From: Clostridia bacterium
GTDB taxonomy: Bacteria > Bacillota_A > Clostridia > Oscillospirales > CAG-272
Assembly: GCA_017466455.1 (NCBI GenBank)
Contig: JAFTUD010000001.1
Coordinates: 62,001 to 126,000 of the forward strand
Direction of reading: 5' to 3'
DNA length: 64,000 nt
The notes under the pieces were generated by a model. It was not told the DNA's origin and ran no database searches. It saw only the letters and a program-made list of their open reading frames with translations. This document shows positions 8,022 to 16,915 of this stretch, piece by piece. The stretch's first letter is position 1. Every line of letters begins with the position of its first letter. Position numbers and translations under genes: made by a program.

Positions 8022-10178
8022 TTAATTTATCGTTTTCTTGCCAATCTCGCAAATCTTCAAAACCTCGGCGCGAAGGAGAGCATTTTCGGGGCTTGATAGC
8101 GTTTTATCAACACATAGCACGCCCTTTGCGCTCTCGAAGGCGGAGTGCAAAAGCGCCTCATCGGAGCAGGATTTAGCGATATTGAAGCTAACCTCACCCG
8201 ACTGACGGATTGATGAATTGCTTGAGAAGAAGTCACCGGGACCACGCATTTTGAGGTCACGCTCGGCAATCGTATAGCCATCATAGGTTGTACGCATAAT
8301 TTCAAGGCGCTCCCTGCTTGACTCACTGCGTGAGCTTGAAACAAGAATACAGTAGGACTTGTCCTTGCCACGACCGACACGACCCCTTAGCTGATGTAGC
8401 TGAGAAAGGCCAAAGCGCTCGGCATTCTCAACAATCATAAGCGTCGCATTCGGCACATTTACACCAACCTCAATTACCGTCGTTGAAACGAGAATGTTAG
8501 TTTTGCCCGAGACGAAATCCATCATAATTTGATCCTTTTCCTTCGCCTTCATCTTGCCGTGTAAAAAGCCCACAGTAAGGTCAGGGAACACATTTTCGGA
8601 AAGCTCCTTAGCAAAATCAACAGTCGCCTTAAGCGGGGGAGTGTCGCTGTATTGAATAATAAACGGGTTAAAATCCGCATTATCAAGCACATCTTCCTTC
8701 TTTTCCTCAACACTCGGACAAACGATATAAACCTGATGTCCCGCATCAACCTGTTTTCTTATAAAAGCATTGAGCCTTGCGCGATAGCTCTCATCAACCA
8801 CGAATGTGTCAACCCTTTGCCTGCCAAGAGGCATCTTGTCAATGAGCGAAATATCAAGGTCGCCATAAATCATAAGGGAGAGTGTGCGTGGAATAGGAGT
8901 AGCGCTCATAACAAGCACATGCGCACTCTTGCTCTTTTCCGCAAGCGAAGCCCTTTGCATAACACCGAAGCGGTGTTGCTCATCGGTAATAACAAGACCG
9001 AGCCTTGAAAACTCAACACCCGATTGAATAAGGGCGTGCGTACCGATGACAAACTGCGTTTCACCCGATTTCAGGCGGGAGAGTATCTCTTTTTTAGCCT
9101 TAGCAGGCACCGAGCCCGTAAGTAGCTCACACGAAATTCCAAGCCCCTCAAGCATAGGTGAAAGGTCCTCAAAATGCTGAAATGCGAGAATTTCCGTCGG
9201 CACCATAAGCGCACATTGATAGCCCGATTTGCAAGCAATATATGCCGAGGCAGTAGCGCAAATAGTCTTACCGCTTCCAACATCGCCGACCAAAATCCTG
9301 TTCATCGGCTTTCTTGTGATTTGTGATACAAAATCATCGCTTTTCGCACACATATCCGCTTGAATTTCCGAAATCGCCCTCTTTTGAGCATCGGTTAATT
9401 CATAGGGAAGCTGTGATAAAAGCGGAGTTAAGTCCACCTGCGACATAAGAGGCGCAGTCTTAAGCTCCGAAACAGTCTTCATTTGCGAGATTGAAAGCGC
9501 AAATATAAATAGCTCATCAAAGGTCAATCGCTTAATAGCCCTGTCAAGCGCATCGGGATTTTCGGGGAAATGAATATTTTCAAGCGCATATGCGAGGGTG
9601 CAAAGCCCGTTTTTAAGGCGTACGCTCTCGGGGATATGATCCTTTATAATAGTAGGTATAAAGGGGCGTATTTGAGATAAAACCCTTGCGAGATATTTTT
9701 GATTTACCCCCTTGAAAAGCGGATAAACCGAAACATAAGGATTCGGTGGCTTTTCCTCGGAGTAAGGCTCATATGACGGCGAATTTAAGCACAGGGTACG
9801 CTTTTCTTGCGAAATCCTGCCCCAAAATCTAAATGTTTTTCCCACCGTAAAGGTGTCCTTCAGGTAGCTTTGGTTAAAGAAGGTAATATTTACACTGCCA
9901 CTTTCGTCAAACGCCTTGAATTTCAAAAGATTTAACCCCTTGCGTATCTCTGCGCTTTTTGCGTCTGAGCTTACAGTAAGTAGGTATGCGTGCGGGAGAT
10001 TGTCAAAGCATGGCTCTGCCACTAAGCGAATATCCGCGCGGTTCTGATATGCCCTTGGAAAATAGTAGAGCATATCCCTTACCGTGTAAATATCATTTGA
10101 ATTAAAATATTTCTCATAGGCAGGACCAACTCCGTAAAGCGCGCCAATCGGCGATTCAAGAGTCAAATTGAAAGCCAT
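8022..10178 (-). CDS. recG: ATP-dependent DNA helicase RecG
   Basis: Superfamily-2 helicase that regresses stalled replication forks and migrates Holliday junctions. It is 718 residues, slightly over the usual 680-700. The N-terminal wedge/OB domain covers roughly residues 1-240. Walker A GDVGSGKT is at 298-305 and the RecG box ITDEQHRFGVMQ near 397-408. A C-terminal helicase domain carries STTVIEVGVNVPNA and QLRGRVGRG. The start has a GGGGGA ribosome site. It is probably a single-gene unit between two terminators. Confidence 0.97.
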   Translation of the reverse strand: MAFNLTLESPIGALYGVGPAYEKYFNSNDIYTVRDMLYYFPRAYQNRADIRLVAEPCFDNLPHAYLLTVSSDAKSAEIRKGLNLLKFKAFDESGSVNITFFNQSYLKDTFTVGKTFRFWGRISQEKRTLCLNSPSYEPYSEEKPPNPYVSVYPLFKGVNQKYLARVLSQIRPFIPTIIKDHIPESVRLKNGLCTLAYALENIHFPENPDALDRAIKRLTFDELFIFALSISQMKTVSELKTAPLMSQVDLTPLLSQLPYELTDAQKRAISEIQADMCAKSDDFVSQITRKPMNRILVGDVGSGKTICATASAYIACKSGYQCALMVPTEILAFQHFEDLSPMLEGLGISCELLTGSVPAKAKKEILSRLKSGETQFVIGTHALIQSGVEFSRLGLVITDEQHRFGVMQRASLAEKSKSAHVLVMSATPIPRTLSLMIYGDLDISLIDKMPLGRQRVDTFVVDESYRARLNAFIRKQVDAGHQVYIVCPSVEEKKEDVLDNADFNPFIIQYSDTPPLKATVDFAKELSENVFPDLTVGFLHGKMKAKEKDQIMMDFVSGKTNILVSTTVIEVGVNVPNATLMIVENAERFGLSQLHQLRGRVGRGKDKSYCILVSSSRSESSRERLEIMRTTYDGYTIAERDLKMRGPGDFFSSNSSIRQSGEVSFNIAKSCSDEALLHSAFESAKGVLCVDKTLSSPENALLRAEVLKICEIGKKTIN

Positions 10179-10247
10179 AAAATCCCCCTTTCACGACACA
10201 TGTCGCAGTTTTTTGAATAATCAAGTAAAAATAACAATCTTGAAAAC

Positions 10248-10272
10248 AAAAGCGTGGTAGGACCACGCTTTT
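10248..10272 (-). terminator. Terminator after glucokinase
   Basis: AAAAGCGTGGT / ACCACGCTTTT stem with a 3-base loop. It is placed 26 bp beyond the glucokinase stop and separates it from recG. Confidence 0.8.
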
Positions 10273-10298
10273 ACAGTTAAACGCTTATGCACTAAGCC

Positions 10299-11261
10299 TT
10301 AAAGCCCCAATGAGGCAGCACCAACAATGCCTGCATCGTTTCCAAGCTCGGCAATCTTGATTTGAGTTTGCTTGCTGGGGTCCTTAGAGTATGTCTCGGC
10401 AAATACCTTTTCCTTAAGTGGAATAAGGAGATAATCCTTCTCATTGCATACGCCACCGCCGATTGAAAGCACATTAGGCTGGAAAATGTTAATCATTGTT
10501 GCAACACCGCTTGCAAGATAGCTGATATATTCATCAACAATCTTAGCGCCAAGCTCATCGCCCTGCTTCATAGCCGCAAAGGCAACACGGGCATTCACCT
10601 TGTTAAGGTCACCGCCAATCATTTCATCAATAAGCGACTTGACGCCCTTTTCTCTTGCCTCAATTAGCCTTTCCTTAGTCATATTTACAAGACCTGTTGC
10701 GGAGCTGTATGCTTCCCAACAGCCCTTTCTTCCGCAAGAGCATTGCTTTCCGTCCTTTTGAATAACAACATGACCAAGCTCACCGCCCGCGTGGTTGAAG
10801 CCCGAGTAAACCTTGCCGTCAATGACAATACCGCCGCCAAGACCTGTGCCAAGAGTAATCATAACCGAATACTTAGCACCCTTAGCCGCACCGGCAACCG
10901 CCTCAGCCTTAGCCGCCGCATTAGCGTCATTCTCTATGTAAACCTTTTTAACTCCGAGATACTCCTTGAGCAAATCCGCAATAGGGAAGTCCACAAACGG
11001 AAGGTTGTTAGCATACTCAACAATGCCCGTTTCTGAGTTCGCAGTTCCGGGGGTTGCAATTCCTGCATATTCAATGTCATCAACAGTGATGCCCATATCG
11101 TTGATAAGCCTCTTGCAAAGCTCTGCCATGTCCTTTATGATAAGCTTTCCGTCTCTGTTTGAAAGAGTAGGAACGGAGCCCTTTATAAGAATTTTAGAAT
11201 TTTCGTCAACAATACCTGCGGCAATGTTAGTTCCGCCAAGGTCAATACCCAAATAGTACAT
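10299..11261 (-). CDS. ROK-family glucokinase
   Basis: ATP-dependent phosphorylation of glucose to glucose-6-phosphate. It is 320 residues. LGIDLGGTN (4-12) is the phosphate-1 loop, ENDANAAA begins at 110, and TLGTGLGGG at 137-144. The ROK zinc site is GGELGH (159-164) with CSCGRKGC (174-181). The frame stays open far upstream, to 11606, but that extension is basic/hydrophobic noise. The ATG at 11261 has AGGAGA ten bases upstream and starts the canonical kinase fold. A promoter and a terminator bracket it as a single-gene unit. Confidence 0.94.
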   Translation of the reverse strand: MYYLGIDLGGTNIAAGIVDENSKILIKGSVPTLSNRDGKLIIKDMAELCKRLINDMGITVDDIEYAGIATPGTANSETGIVEYANNLPFVDFPIADLLKEYLGVKKVYIENDANAAAKAEAVAGAAKGAKYSVMITLGTGLGGGIVIDGKVYSGFNHAGGELGHVVIQKDGKQCSCGRKGCWEAYSSATGLVNMTKERLIEAREKGVKSLIDEMIGGDLNKVNARVAFAAMKQGDELGAKIVDEYISYLASGVATMINIFQPNVLSIGGGVCNEKDYLLIPLKEKVFAETYSKDPSKQTQIKIAELGNDAGIVGAASLGL

Positions 11262-11324
11262 TTTTAATTCTCCTGTCATTTGCATAAGGTTTTGAACAGT
11301 CGCATAGCGCGCCTGATTACCTTC

Positions 11325-11353
11325 ATTATACAGTAGAATAAGGATAAAGTCAA
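11325..11353 (-). promoter_or_regulatory. Promoter of glucokinase
   Basis: Minus strand TTGACT (11353-11348), 17 bp, TATAAT (11330-11325), 64 bp before the start codon. Confidence 0.75.
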
Positions 11354-11534
11354 GAGTTGACGGGCAAAAAAACAATCTTTTACCGAAAAAAATAAAACAC
11401 CCGAAAATCCGCCCGAAAAACACGCAAATCTCCCTTGAAATCTCCCTTGAAGCCCCGTCAATTCCGTTAAAGGAGCGATGGAATTTCACAAAAAGCCACA
11501 TGCCTGCCAAAAACCGCCAAAAAACTTTGTTATC

Positions 11535-11599
11535 TTGTGCAACCTGCATAAAAATAAATCGAAAATTTGTGCATTTTGCCAAAATCAACCTTTGCACAA
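11535..11599. promoter_or_regulatory. Cluster of three TTGTGCA motifs
   Basis: TTGTGCAA (11535-11542), TTGTGCA (11567-11573) and its inverse TGCACAA (11593-11599) lie in the 645-bp gap between the divergent glucokinase and transport cluster. The same heptamer recurs upstream of the BspA-like genes. Binding by a shared regulator is inference. The rest of 11354-11790 holds no gene I can see. Confidence 0.3.
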
Positions 11600-11791
11600 A
11601 GTTCATAATTAGTTAACATATTCTGCCTCTGCCTCGTTCAAAAATCGCAGGAGCAGACAGGCGTTTCCGCTATTTTCATAGCTTTCGCGAAAAATATAAA
11701 AAATTTACAATTAGTTAATAATAAGAAAAAATTATAAAGCTTAAAAGTCTTCAAATAACTGTTACCTATTTATTATATATAAAATACAACC

Positions 11792-11820
11792 TTGACTTTG
11801 CTCGGCTATTGTGTTAAAAT
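11792..11820 (+). promoter_or_regulatory. Promoter of the 12-kb transport cluster
   Basis: TTGACT (11792-11797), 17-bp spacer, TAAAAT (11815-11820), 86 bp before the first gene's start. Confidence 0.7.
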
Positions 11821-11836
11821 AAGCCTTGCATGAAGT

Positions 11837-11854
11837 ATTTACGCACGCGTAAAT
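11837..11854. promoter_or_regulatory. Candidate operator in the 5'UTR
   Basis: ATTTACG-CACG-CGTAAAT, an 18-bp dyad 16 bp downstream of the -10. Even-length, CpG-rich palindromes of this kind are typical of LacI-family sites at sugar operons. No regulator gene is adjacent. Confidence 0.4.
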
Positions 11855-11906
11855 GCGCCCGCCACGCTCGGCGGAAGAAAATTTGCAAAAAACAAGGAGG
11901 CTTCTT

Positions 11907-14900
11907 ATGAAAAAGAAAGCGAAAAGATCTCTGGCGCTTCTGATCTGCATCGTAATGATTATCGGTGCGTTTGCAGTGCCGGTATCTGCCGCAACCGAAA
12001 GCGCAGGCTCGTCCGGCAATAAGGTTTCGATTTCCGATGTCAGTTCAATCCTAAACGCATTGTCCTACAAGGAATATCAGAAAAAGTTTGCCGGTAAGCA
12101 GGAAAGCACCGAGGGTATGAAGGATGTGGTTATTGATATAACCGAGGACATCATAGCCGAGGAAACAACTGCAACGACCGAAAAGGTTGATGGCTACTAC
12201 GGTAAGGACGGTGTACTTAAGACCGGAGATATCGGAAAGGTAACATGGAAATTCACAGTTCCTGTTACAGGCTTCTACCAGATTGACATTCCATATTGTC
12301 AGGTAGTTGGCAAAACGACATCAATAGAGCGTGTATTCTCATTAAACGGTGAGGTTCCGTTTGCTGAGGCGCGTTCAATCGTGCTTCAAAAGGTATGGAA
12401 GTATGATTATGAATACAAGAAGGATGAAAACGGTGCGTTCATTCTTGATGAAAAGGGCAATAAAATCCCTTCCTTCAAGCTTGACGGAAACGGCAACGAC
12501 ATTCGTCCAAGCGTTATTGAGGATCCAAAATGGATCACTTATGCGCTTCAGGATGTTGACGGTCACTATACATCGCCATTTGAATTCTTCCTTGAAGCGG
12601 GTGAAAACACAATTACTCTTGAAAGCACGAGAGAATCCGTTGTCCTTGACGACATCATACTTCGCCCGACATCAAGCATAAGCATTCCTACATATCAAGA
12701 ATATATAAACAAGCACGGCGACATCGCGTCAAACACACCAAGCGTTGGCTCAATTCTTATTGAGGGTGAAATGGTAACAAACACATCAAGCGTTACTATC
12801 TACCCATTGCAGGATAGAACCTCGCCTATCACAAGCGGTCTTACAGGTATTCAGTCTGCTCAGGTACAAAAATACAATGTTGCAGGCGGAACACAGTGGA
12901 GCACTGTTGGTGAGTGGATTACATACGATGTCACAGTAGAGCAGAGTGGATACTACGGAATTGCGCTCCGCTATAAGCAGGACCTTCTTAGCGGTATGTA
13001 TGTTTCCCGTAAGGTATATATCGATGACGAGCTTCCCTTTGTTGAGGCAGCAGGCTGTCGCTTTGACTTTACCGATAAGTGGAAGGTAAAATACCTCGGA
13101 GATGAAACACAGGATTTCTATTTCTATCTCGAGGAAGGAACTCACACAATCAAGCTTGAGGCTGTTCTTGCCGATATGGGCGAGCAGCTAAGACAAATTT
13201 CCGAAACGCTTGCAAACCTCAACAATGCGTATCTTGAAATCATCAAGCTCACAGGAAGTGATCCTGACGAAAACCGTACATATAATTTCTCTAAGATGAT
13301 GCCTCATGTCCTTGAAACAATGATGGTTGAGTCAATCAACCTCAAAAAGGTATTCAGATATCTTTCCGAAACAACAGGACTAAAGGGCGAAAATACCGCA
13401 ACTCTTGAACAGCTCTACATTCTATTAAATAAAATGGCGAGCGATGAGAGTGAAATCGCGGGAAATCTTGAAACCTTCAAGGCACAGCTCGGTTCACTTG
13501 GTACATGGATTACCAATGTTTCCGCACAGCCACTCAAGATGGACTATCTGACAGTTCAGCCCGCAAATTCGGAATTGCCAAAGAGCGATGGCAACTTCTT
13601 CCAAAAGCTCTGGTATGAGCTTTCAATGTTCTTCTATAGCTTTGTTACCGACTATAACTCCCTTGGAGTAGTTGATGACCCAAGCCAAAAGGTTGACCCC
13701 GTTGAGGTATGGATCGCACTCGGTCGTGACCAAGCACAAGTAATGAGAAGCCTTATAGATAACGATTTCACACCTAAGACAGGCGTGTCCGCAAACCTTA
13801 AGCTCATCTCAGCGGGAACACTTCTTCCATCAGTACTTGCAGGAGCAGGACCTGATGTATCGCTGTTTGAATCAAGTGCGCAAATTATTGACTTCGCACT
13901 TCGTAGCGCAGTTCTCCCGCTTAACGAGCATATTGAAAATGACTCTGAGGATGTGCTTTCATGGTTCCCTGAAATGGCAATAGTTCCGCTTACACTTCAC
14001 GATAATTCGGAAAATGCCGAGAGGGAATACACCTACTACGGACTCCCCGACAAGCTCAACTTCTCAATGATGTTCTACCGTAAGGACATTCTTTCACAGC
14101 TTGAGCTTGATATTCCCGAAACATGGGACGACATTCTCGCAATGGTGCCTGTTCTCCAGTATAACCACATGGAGGTAGGTATTCAAAACGATATTTACAC
14201 CTTCGTATATCAAAGCGGTAATGAGGCGTATAAGAACGGCGGTATGCAAATCAACTTTGACAACACAGGCGTTCTTGCTGCGTTTACCAGACTTTGTAAT
14301 ATGTATACTCAATACTCACTCCCAACCGTATACGATTTTGCAAACCGCTTCAGAACAGGTGAAATGCCAATCGGTATTGCAGACTATACAACCTGTAACC
14401 AGCTTGCACTCTTCGCATCTGAGCTTTCGGGTCTTTGGGGCTTCACCGTTCTTCCGGGACATGTAGTTGAGGGAGAAAACGGCAAGTACATCAATAACAG
14501 CGCAATCGCAACCGTAACAGGATGTATAATGCTTGAGGGCTGTGAGAGCGAGAAAAACGCATGGCAATTTATGAAATGGTATGTTGGTAAGGACTGTCAG
14601 GTAGCATATACCAATGAAATGGTATCAATTCAAGGTATTGCAGGCCGTCACCCAACACCAAACACTGAGGCAATAAACGAAATTCCTTGGACAAATGATG
14701 AAAAGGCAGCAATCCTTTCACAGTTCAACAACCTTGCCGCAGTTCCAAACTATCCGGGAAGCTACTATCTTGCAAGATATGTAAACTTCGCATTCCTTGC
14801 CGCATATAACGAGGCAAAGGACCCTGCTGACTCACTTCTTTCCTATACTATTACTATAAATAAGGAAATAACCAGAAGAAGAATTGAGTTCGGTATGGAC

Positions 14901-14948
14901 TACATCGATGTAACAACGGGCGAAAAAGTCATCGTTGGAAAAAAATAA
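11907..14948 (+). CDS. Large multidomain extracellular solute-binding protein (ABC family 1)
   Basis: 1013 residues, over twice the 400-450 of a normal sugar-binding protein. A signal peptide (MKKKAKRSLALLICIVM... ending VPVSA at about 28) has an AxA-type site and no lipobox cysteine. Two beta-sandwich, carbohydrate-binding-like modules occupy about 70-255 and 285-420; each carries a VTGFYQIDIPY / QSGYYGIALRY motif and a DDIILRP or HTIKLEAV end. A helical stretch spans 420-580. The family-1 solute-binding domain is at about 597-990 (SAGTLLPSVLAGAGPDVSLF; YGLPDKLNFSMMFYRKDIL). The ATG at 11907 has AGGAGG seven bases upstream. First gene of a cluster with four permeases. It probably captures an oligosaccharide; the substrate is unknown. 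Confidence 0.85.
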   Translation: MKKKAKRSLALLICIVMIIGAFAVPVSAATESAGSSGNKVSISDVSSILNALSYKEYQKKFAGKQESTEGMKDVVIDITEDIIAEETTATTEKVDGYYGKDGVLKTGDIGKVTWKFTVPVTGFYQIDIPYCQVVGKTTSIERVFSLNGEVPFAEARSIVLQKVWKYDYEYKKDENGAFILDEKGNKIPSFKLDGNGNDIRPSVIEDPKWITYALQDVDGHYTSPFEFFLEAGENTITLESTRESVVLDDIILRPTSSISIPTYQEYINKHGDIASNTPSVGSILIEGEMVTNTSSVTIYPLQDRTSPITSGLTGIQSAQVQKYNVAGGTQWSTVGEWITYDVTVEQSGYYGIALRYKQDLLSGMYVSRKVYIDDELPFVEAAGCRFDFTDKWKVKYLGDETQDFYFYLEEGTHTIKLEAVLADMGEQLRQISETLANLNNAYLEIIKLTGSDPDENRTYNFSKMMPHVLETMMVESINLKKVFRYLSETTGLKGENTATLEQLYILLNKMASDESEIAGNLETFKAQLGSLGTWITNVSAQPLKMDYLTVQPANSELPKSDGNFFQKLWYELSMFFYSFVTDYNSLGVVDDPSQKVDPVEVWIALGRDQAQVMRSLIDNDFTPKTGVSANLKLISAGTLLPSVLAGAGPDVSLFESSAQIIDFALRSAVLPLNEHIENDSEDVLSWFPEMAIVPLTLHDNSENAEREYTYYGLPDKLNFSMMFYRKDILSQLELDIPETWDDILAMVPVLQYNHMEVGIQNDIYTFVYQSGNEAYKNGGMQINFDNTGVLAAFTRLCNMYTQYSLPTVYDFANRFRTGEMPIGIADYTTCNQLALFASELSGLWGFTVLPGHVVEGENGKYINNSAIATVTGCIMLEGCESEKNAWQFMKWYVGKDCQVAYTNEMVSIQGIAGRHPTPNTEAINEIPWTNDEKAAILSQFNNLAAVPNYPGSYYLARYVNFAFLAAYNEAKDPADSLLSYTITINKEITRRRIEFGMDYIDVTTGEKVIVGKK

Positions 14949-14979
14949 GTCGGAAAAATACTTGTAAAGGAGAGAACTA

Positions 14980-16032
14980 ATGGCTAATACAAAAAGACCA
15001 CCATTACGCAGATTACCGGCAGCCGAATTTAATAGAATTTATGCCGAGTATTGCGACGAATCAGCAAGTACCGTCGGATTTAACGATGATGGCACTCCCA
15101 AAAAGGCAGTTGCCAGAAAAGATATGACCATGGCACAATGGACAATAAAGGAAATGAAGAGAAATAAGGTAGCATACTTTATGATCGCTCCGTTTATGCT
15201 CGTGTTCATACTTTTTACACTTTTCCCAGTACTTCTTTCGTTCATTCTTAGCTTTACCTCATTCAATATGCTTGAGGTAAGCTGGGATATATTCATAGGA
15301 ATAGACAACTATACAAGATTGTTCTTCGAGGACGATATATTCCTTCAGGCATGCAAAAACACACTTGTATTTGCAATAGTAATCGGACCTGTATCGTATA
15401 TCCTTTCCTTCCTCGTTGCTTGGTTCATCAATGAGCTTGCGCCAAAGATTAGAGCAGTTGTAACTCTTATCTTCTATGCACCGTCAATTTCGGGCGGAGC
15501 ATACACAATTTGGTCAGCGCTCTTCTCAGATGACGCATACGGCTGGGTAAACGGAACAATGCTTGACCTCGGACTCATTGATACTCCTGTTCTTTGGTTC
15601 CATGATGAAAAATATGCAATGACCCTCTGTATCGTCGTTGCTCTTTGGATGTCACTCGGTACAGCCTTCCTTTCATTCATAGGAGGACTTCAAACCCTTG
15701 ATAAGAACCAATTTGAGGCAGCAGCCATCGACGGAGTTAAAAACAGATGGCAGGAGCTTTGGTATATCACCCTGCCACAAATGAAAAACCACCTTATGTT
15801 CGGTGCGGTTATGTCAATCACAGGCGCATTCAACTTCGGTGGCGTTGTAACACAGCTCTGTGGCTTCCCGTCAGTAAACTATTCGTGCCATACAATCATG
15901 CACTGTATAGACGACTACGGAAACCAGCGCTGGGAGGTTGGTTACGCATCCTCAATCGCATTCATTTTGTTCCTTATTATGATAGGAGCAAATATGCTTG
16001 TTAAGAAATTACTTTCAAAGGTGGGAAAATGA
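14980..16032 (+). CDS. Carbohydrate ABC transporter permease, MalF/UgpA type
   Basis: 350 residues, inner membrane. A cytosolic N-terminal tail of about 70 residues precedes six predicted transmembrane segments, the first at VAYFMIAPFMLVFILFTLFP. The EAA loop that contacts the ATPase is EAAAIDGVKNRWQELWYITLP near residue 248. AAGGAGAG precedes the ATG. It is 31 bp downstream of the solute-binding protein and pairs with the next permease. No ATPase gene lies in the cluster, so a shared MsmX-type ATPase encoded elsewhere is expected. Confidence 0.9.
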   Translation: MANTKRPPLRRLPAAEFNRIYAEYCDESASTVGFNDDGTPKKAVARKDMTMAQWTIKEMKRNKVAYFMIAPFMLVFILFTLFPVLLSFILSFTSFNMLEVSWDIFIGIDNYTRLFFEDDIFLQACKNTLVFAIVIGPVSYILSFLVAWFINELAPKIRAVVTLIFYAPSISGGAYTIWSALFSDDAYGWVNGTMLDLGLIDTPVLWFHDEKYAMTLCIVVALWMSLGTAFLSFIGGLQTLDKNQFEAAAIDGVKNRWQELWYITLPQMKNHLMFGAVMSITGAFNFGGVVTQLCGFPSVNYSCHTIMHCIDDYGNQRWEVGYASSIAFILFLIMIGANMLVKKLLSKVGK

Positions 16033-16033
16033 T

Positions 16034-16906
16034 ATGCAGAAAATGAGAGTCAGAAACCACCAGGTAGTCCTCAACCGTTCGGTAGGAGGAGATACAGGAA
16101 TCTTCGTATTCCTTGCAATCATGGGCGTATTTATGTTCTTGCCTATGTACTATGTAGTTATCCAGTCCTTCAAGCCTCTTGATGAGCTCTGGGTATTCCC
16201 GCCAAGATTTTATGTTGTAAAGCCAACATTCGGAAACTTCGGCGATTTGTTCTATCTTTTGAGCGACTCTTGGGTGCCGTTCTCAAGATACATATTTAAT
16301 ACAGTTCTTATTACTGCCGCAGGTACATTCGGAAACATCTTCTTTGCATCACTTGCATCATATGCGCTTGCAAAGATTCCGTTCCCGGGAAGAGCTGGCA
16401 CCTTCAAGATAATTCAAAGCTCGCTTATGTTTACCTCAACGGTAACAGGTATTGCGAACTTCCTTACCTTGACCGCGCTCGGACTTCTTGATAACCCGCT
16501 GTCAATCATCATTCCCGCATGGGGAGGTGCGACAGGTCTTTACCTTATGAAGCAGTTTATGGAATCCTCAATTCAGGATTCAACGCTTGAGAGCGCCCGT
16601 CTTGACGGTTGTAGCGAGCTTAAGACCTTCTGGACCATTGCAATGCCAATGGTTAAGCCGGGTTGGATTACGCTTATCATCTACTCCTTCCAGGGACTTT
16701 GGCAAACAGGCGCGTCAATCTACATTTACAGTGAGCAGTGGAAGACGCTTAACTATGCGATTTCACAAATCACCGCAGGCGGTATTGCCCGTATGGGTGC
16801 TTCCGCAGCAGCTACCGTAATTATGATGATTGTTCCTATCATAGTATTCGTTGTTTCACAAAGTAATGTAATTCAAACGATGGGAACAAGTGGAATGAAG
16901 GACTAA
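16034..16906 (+). CDS. Carbohydrate ABC transporter permease, MalG/UgpE type
   Basis: 290 residues with six predicted membrane segments (FVFLAIMGVFMFLPMYYVVI first). The EAA loop ESARLDGCSELKTFWTIAMP is in the C-terminal third. The start at 16034 lies 1 base after the previous stop, with AAGGTGG upstream. An in-frame ATG at 15998 would overlap the preceding gene and add only a non-conserved stretch. It forms the heterodimer partner of the preceding MalF-type subunit. Confidence 0.9.
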   Translation: MQKMRVRNHQVVLNRSVGGDTGIFVFLAIMGVFMFLPMYYVVIQSFKPLDELWVFPPRFYVVKPTFGNFGDLFYLLSDSWVPFSRYIFNTVLITAAGTFGNIFFASLASYALAKIPFPGRAGTFKIIQSSLMFTSTVTGIANFLTLTALGLLDNPLSIIIPAWGGATGLYLMKQFMESSIQDSTLESARLDGCSELKTFWTIAMPMVKPGWITLIIYSFQGLWQTGASIYIYSEQWKTLNYAISQITAGGIARMGASAAATVIMMIVPIIVFVVSQSNVIQTMGTSGMKD

Positions 16907-16915
16907 GGAGGATAT

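Noticed and set aside
10194..10205. CGACA-CA-TGTCG dyad upstream of recG as an operator
   Set aside because: Only a 5-bp arm and a single occurrence; it does not match a LexA site of Gram-positive bacteria.
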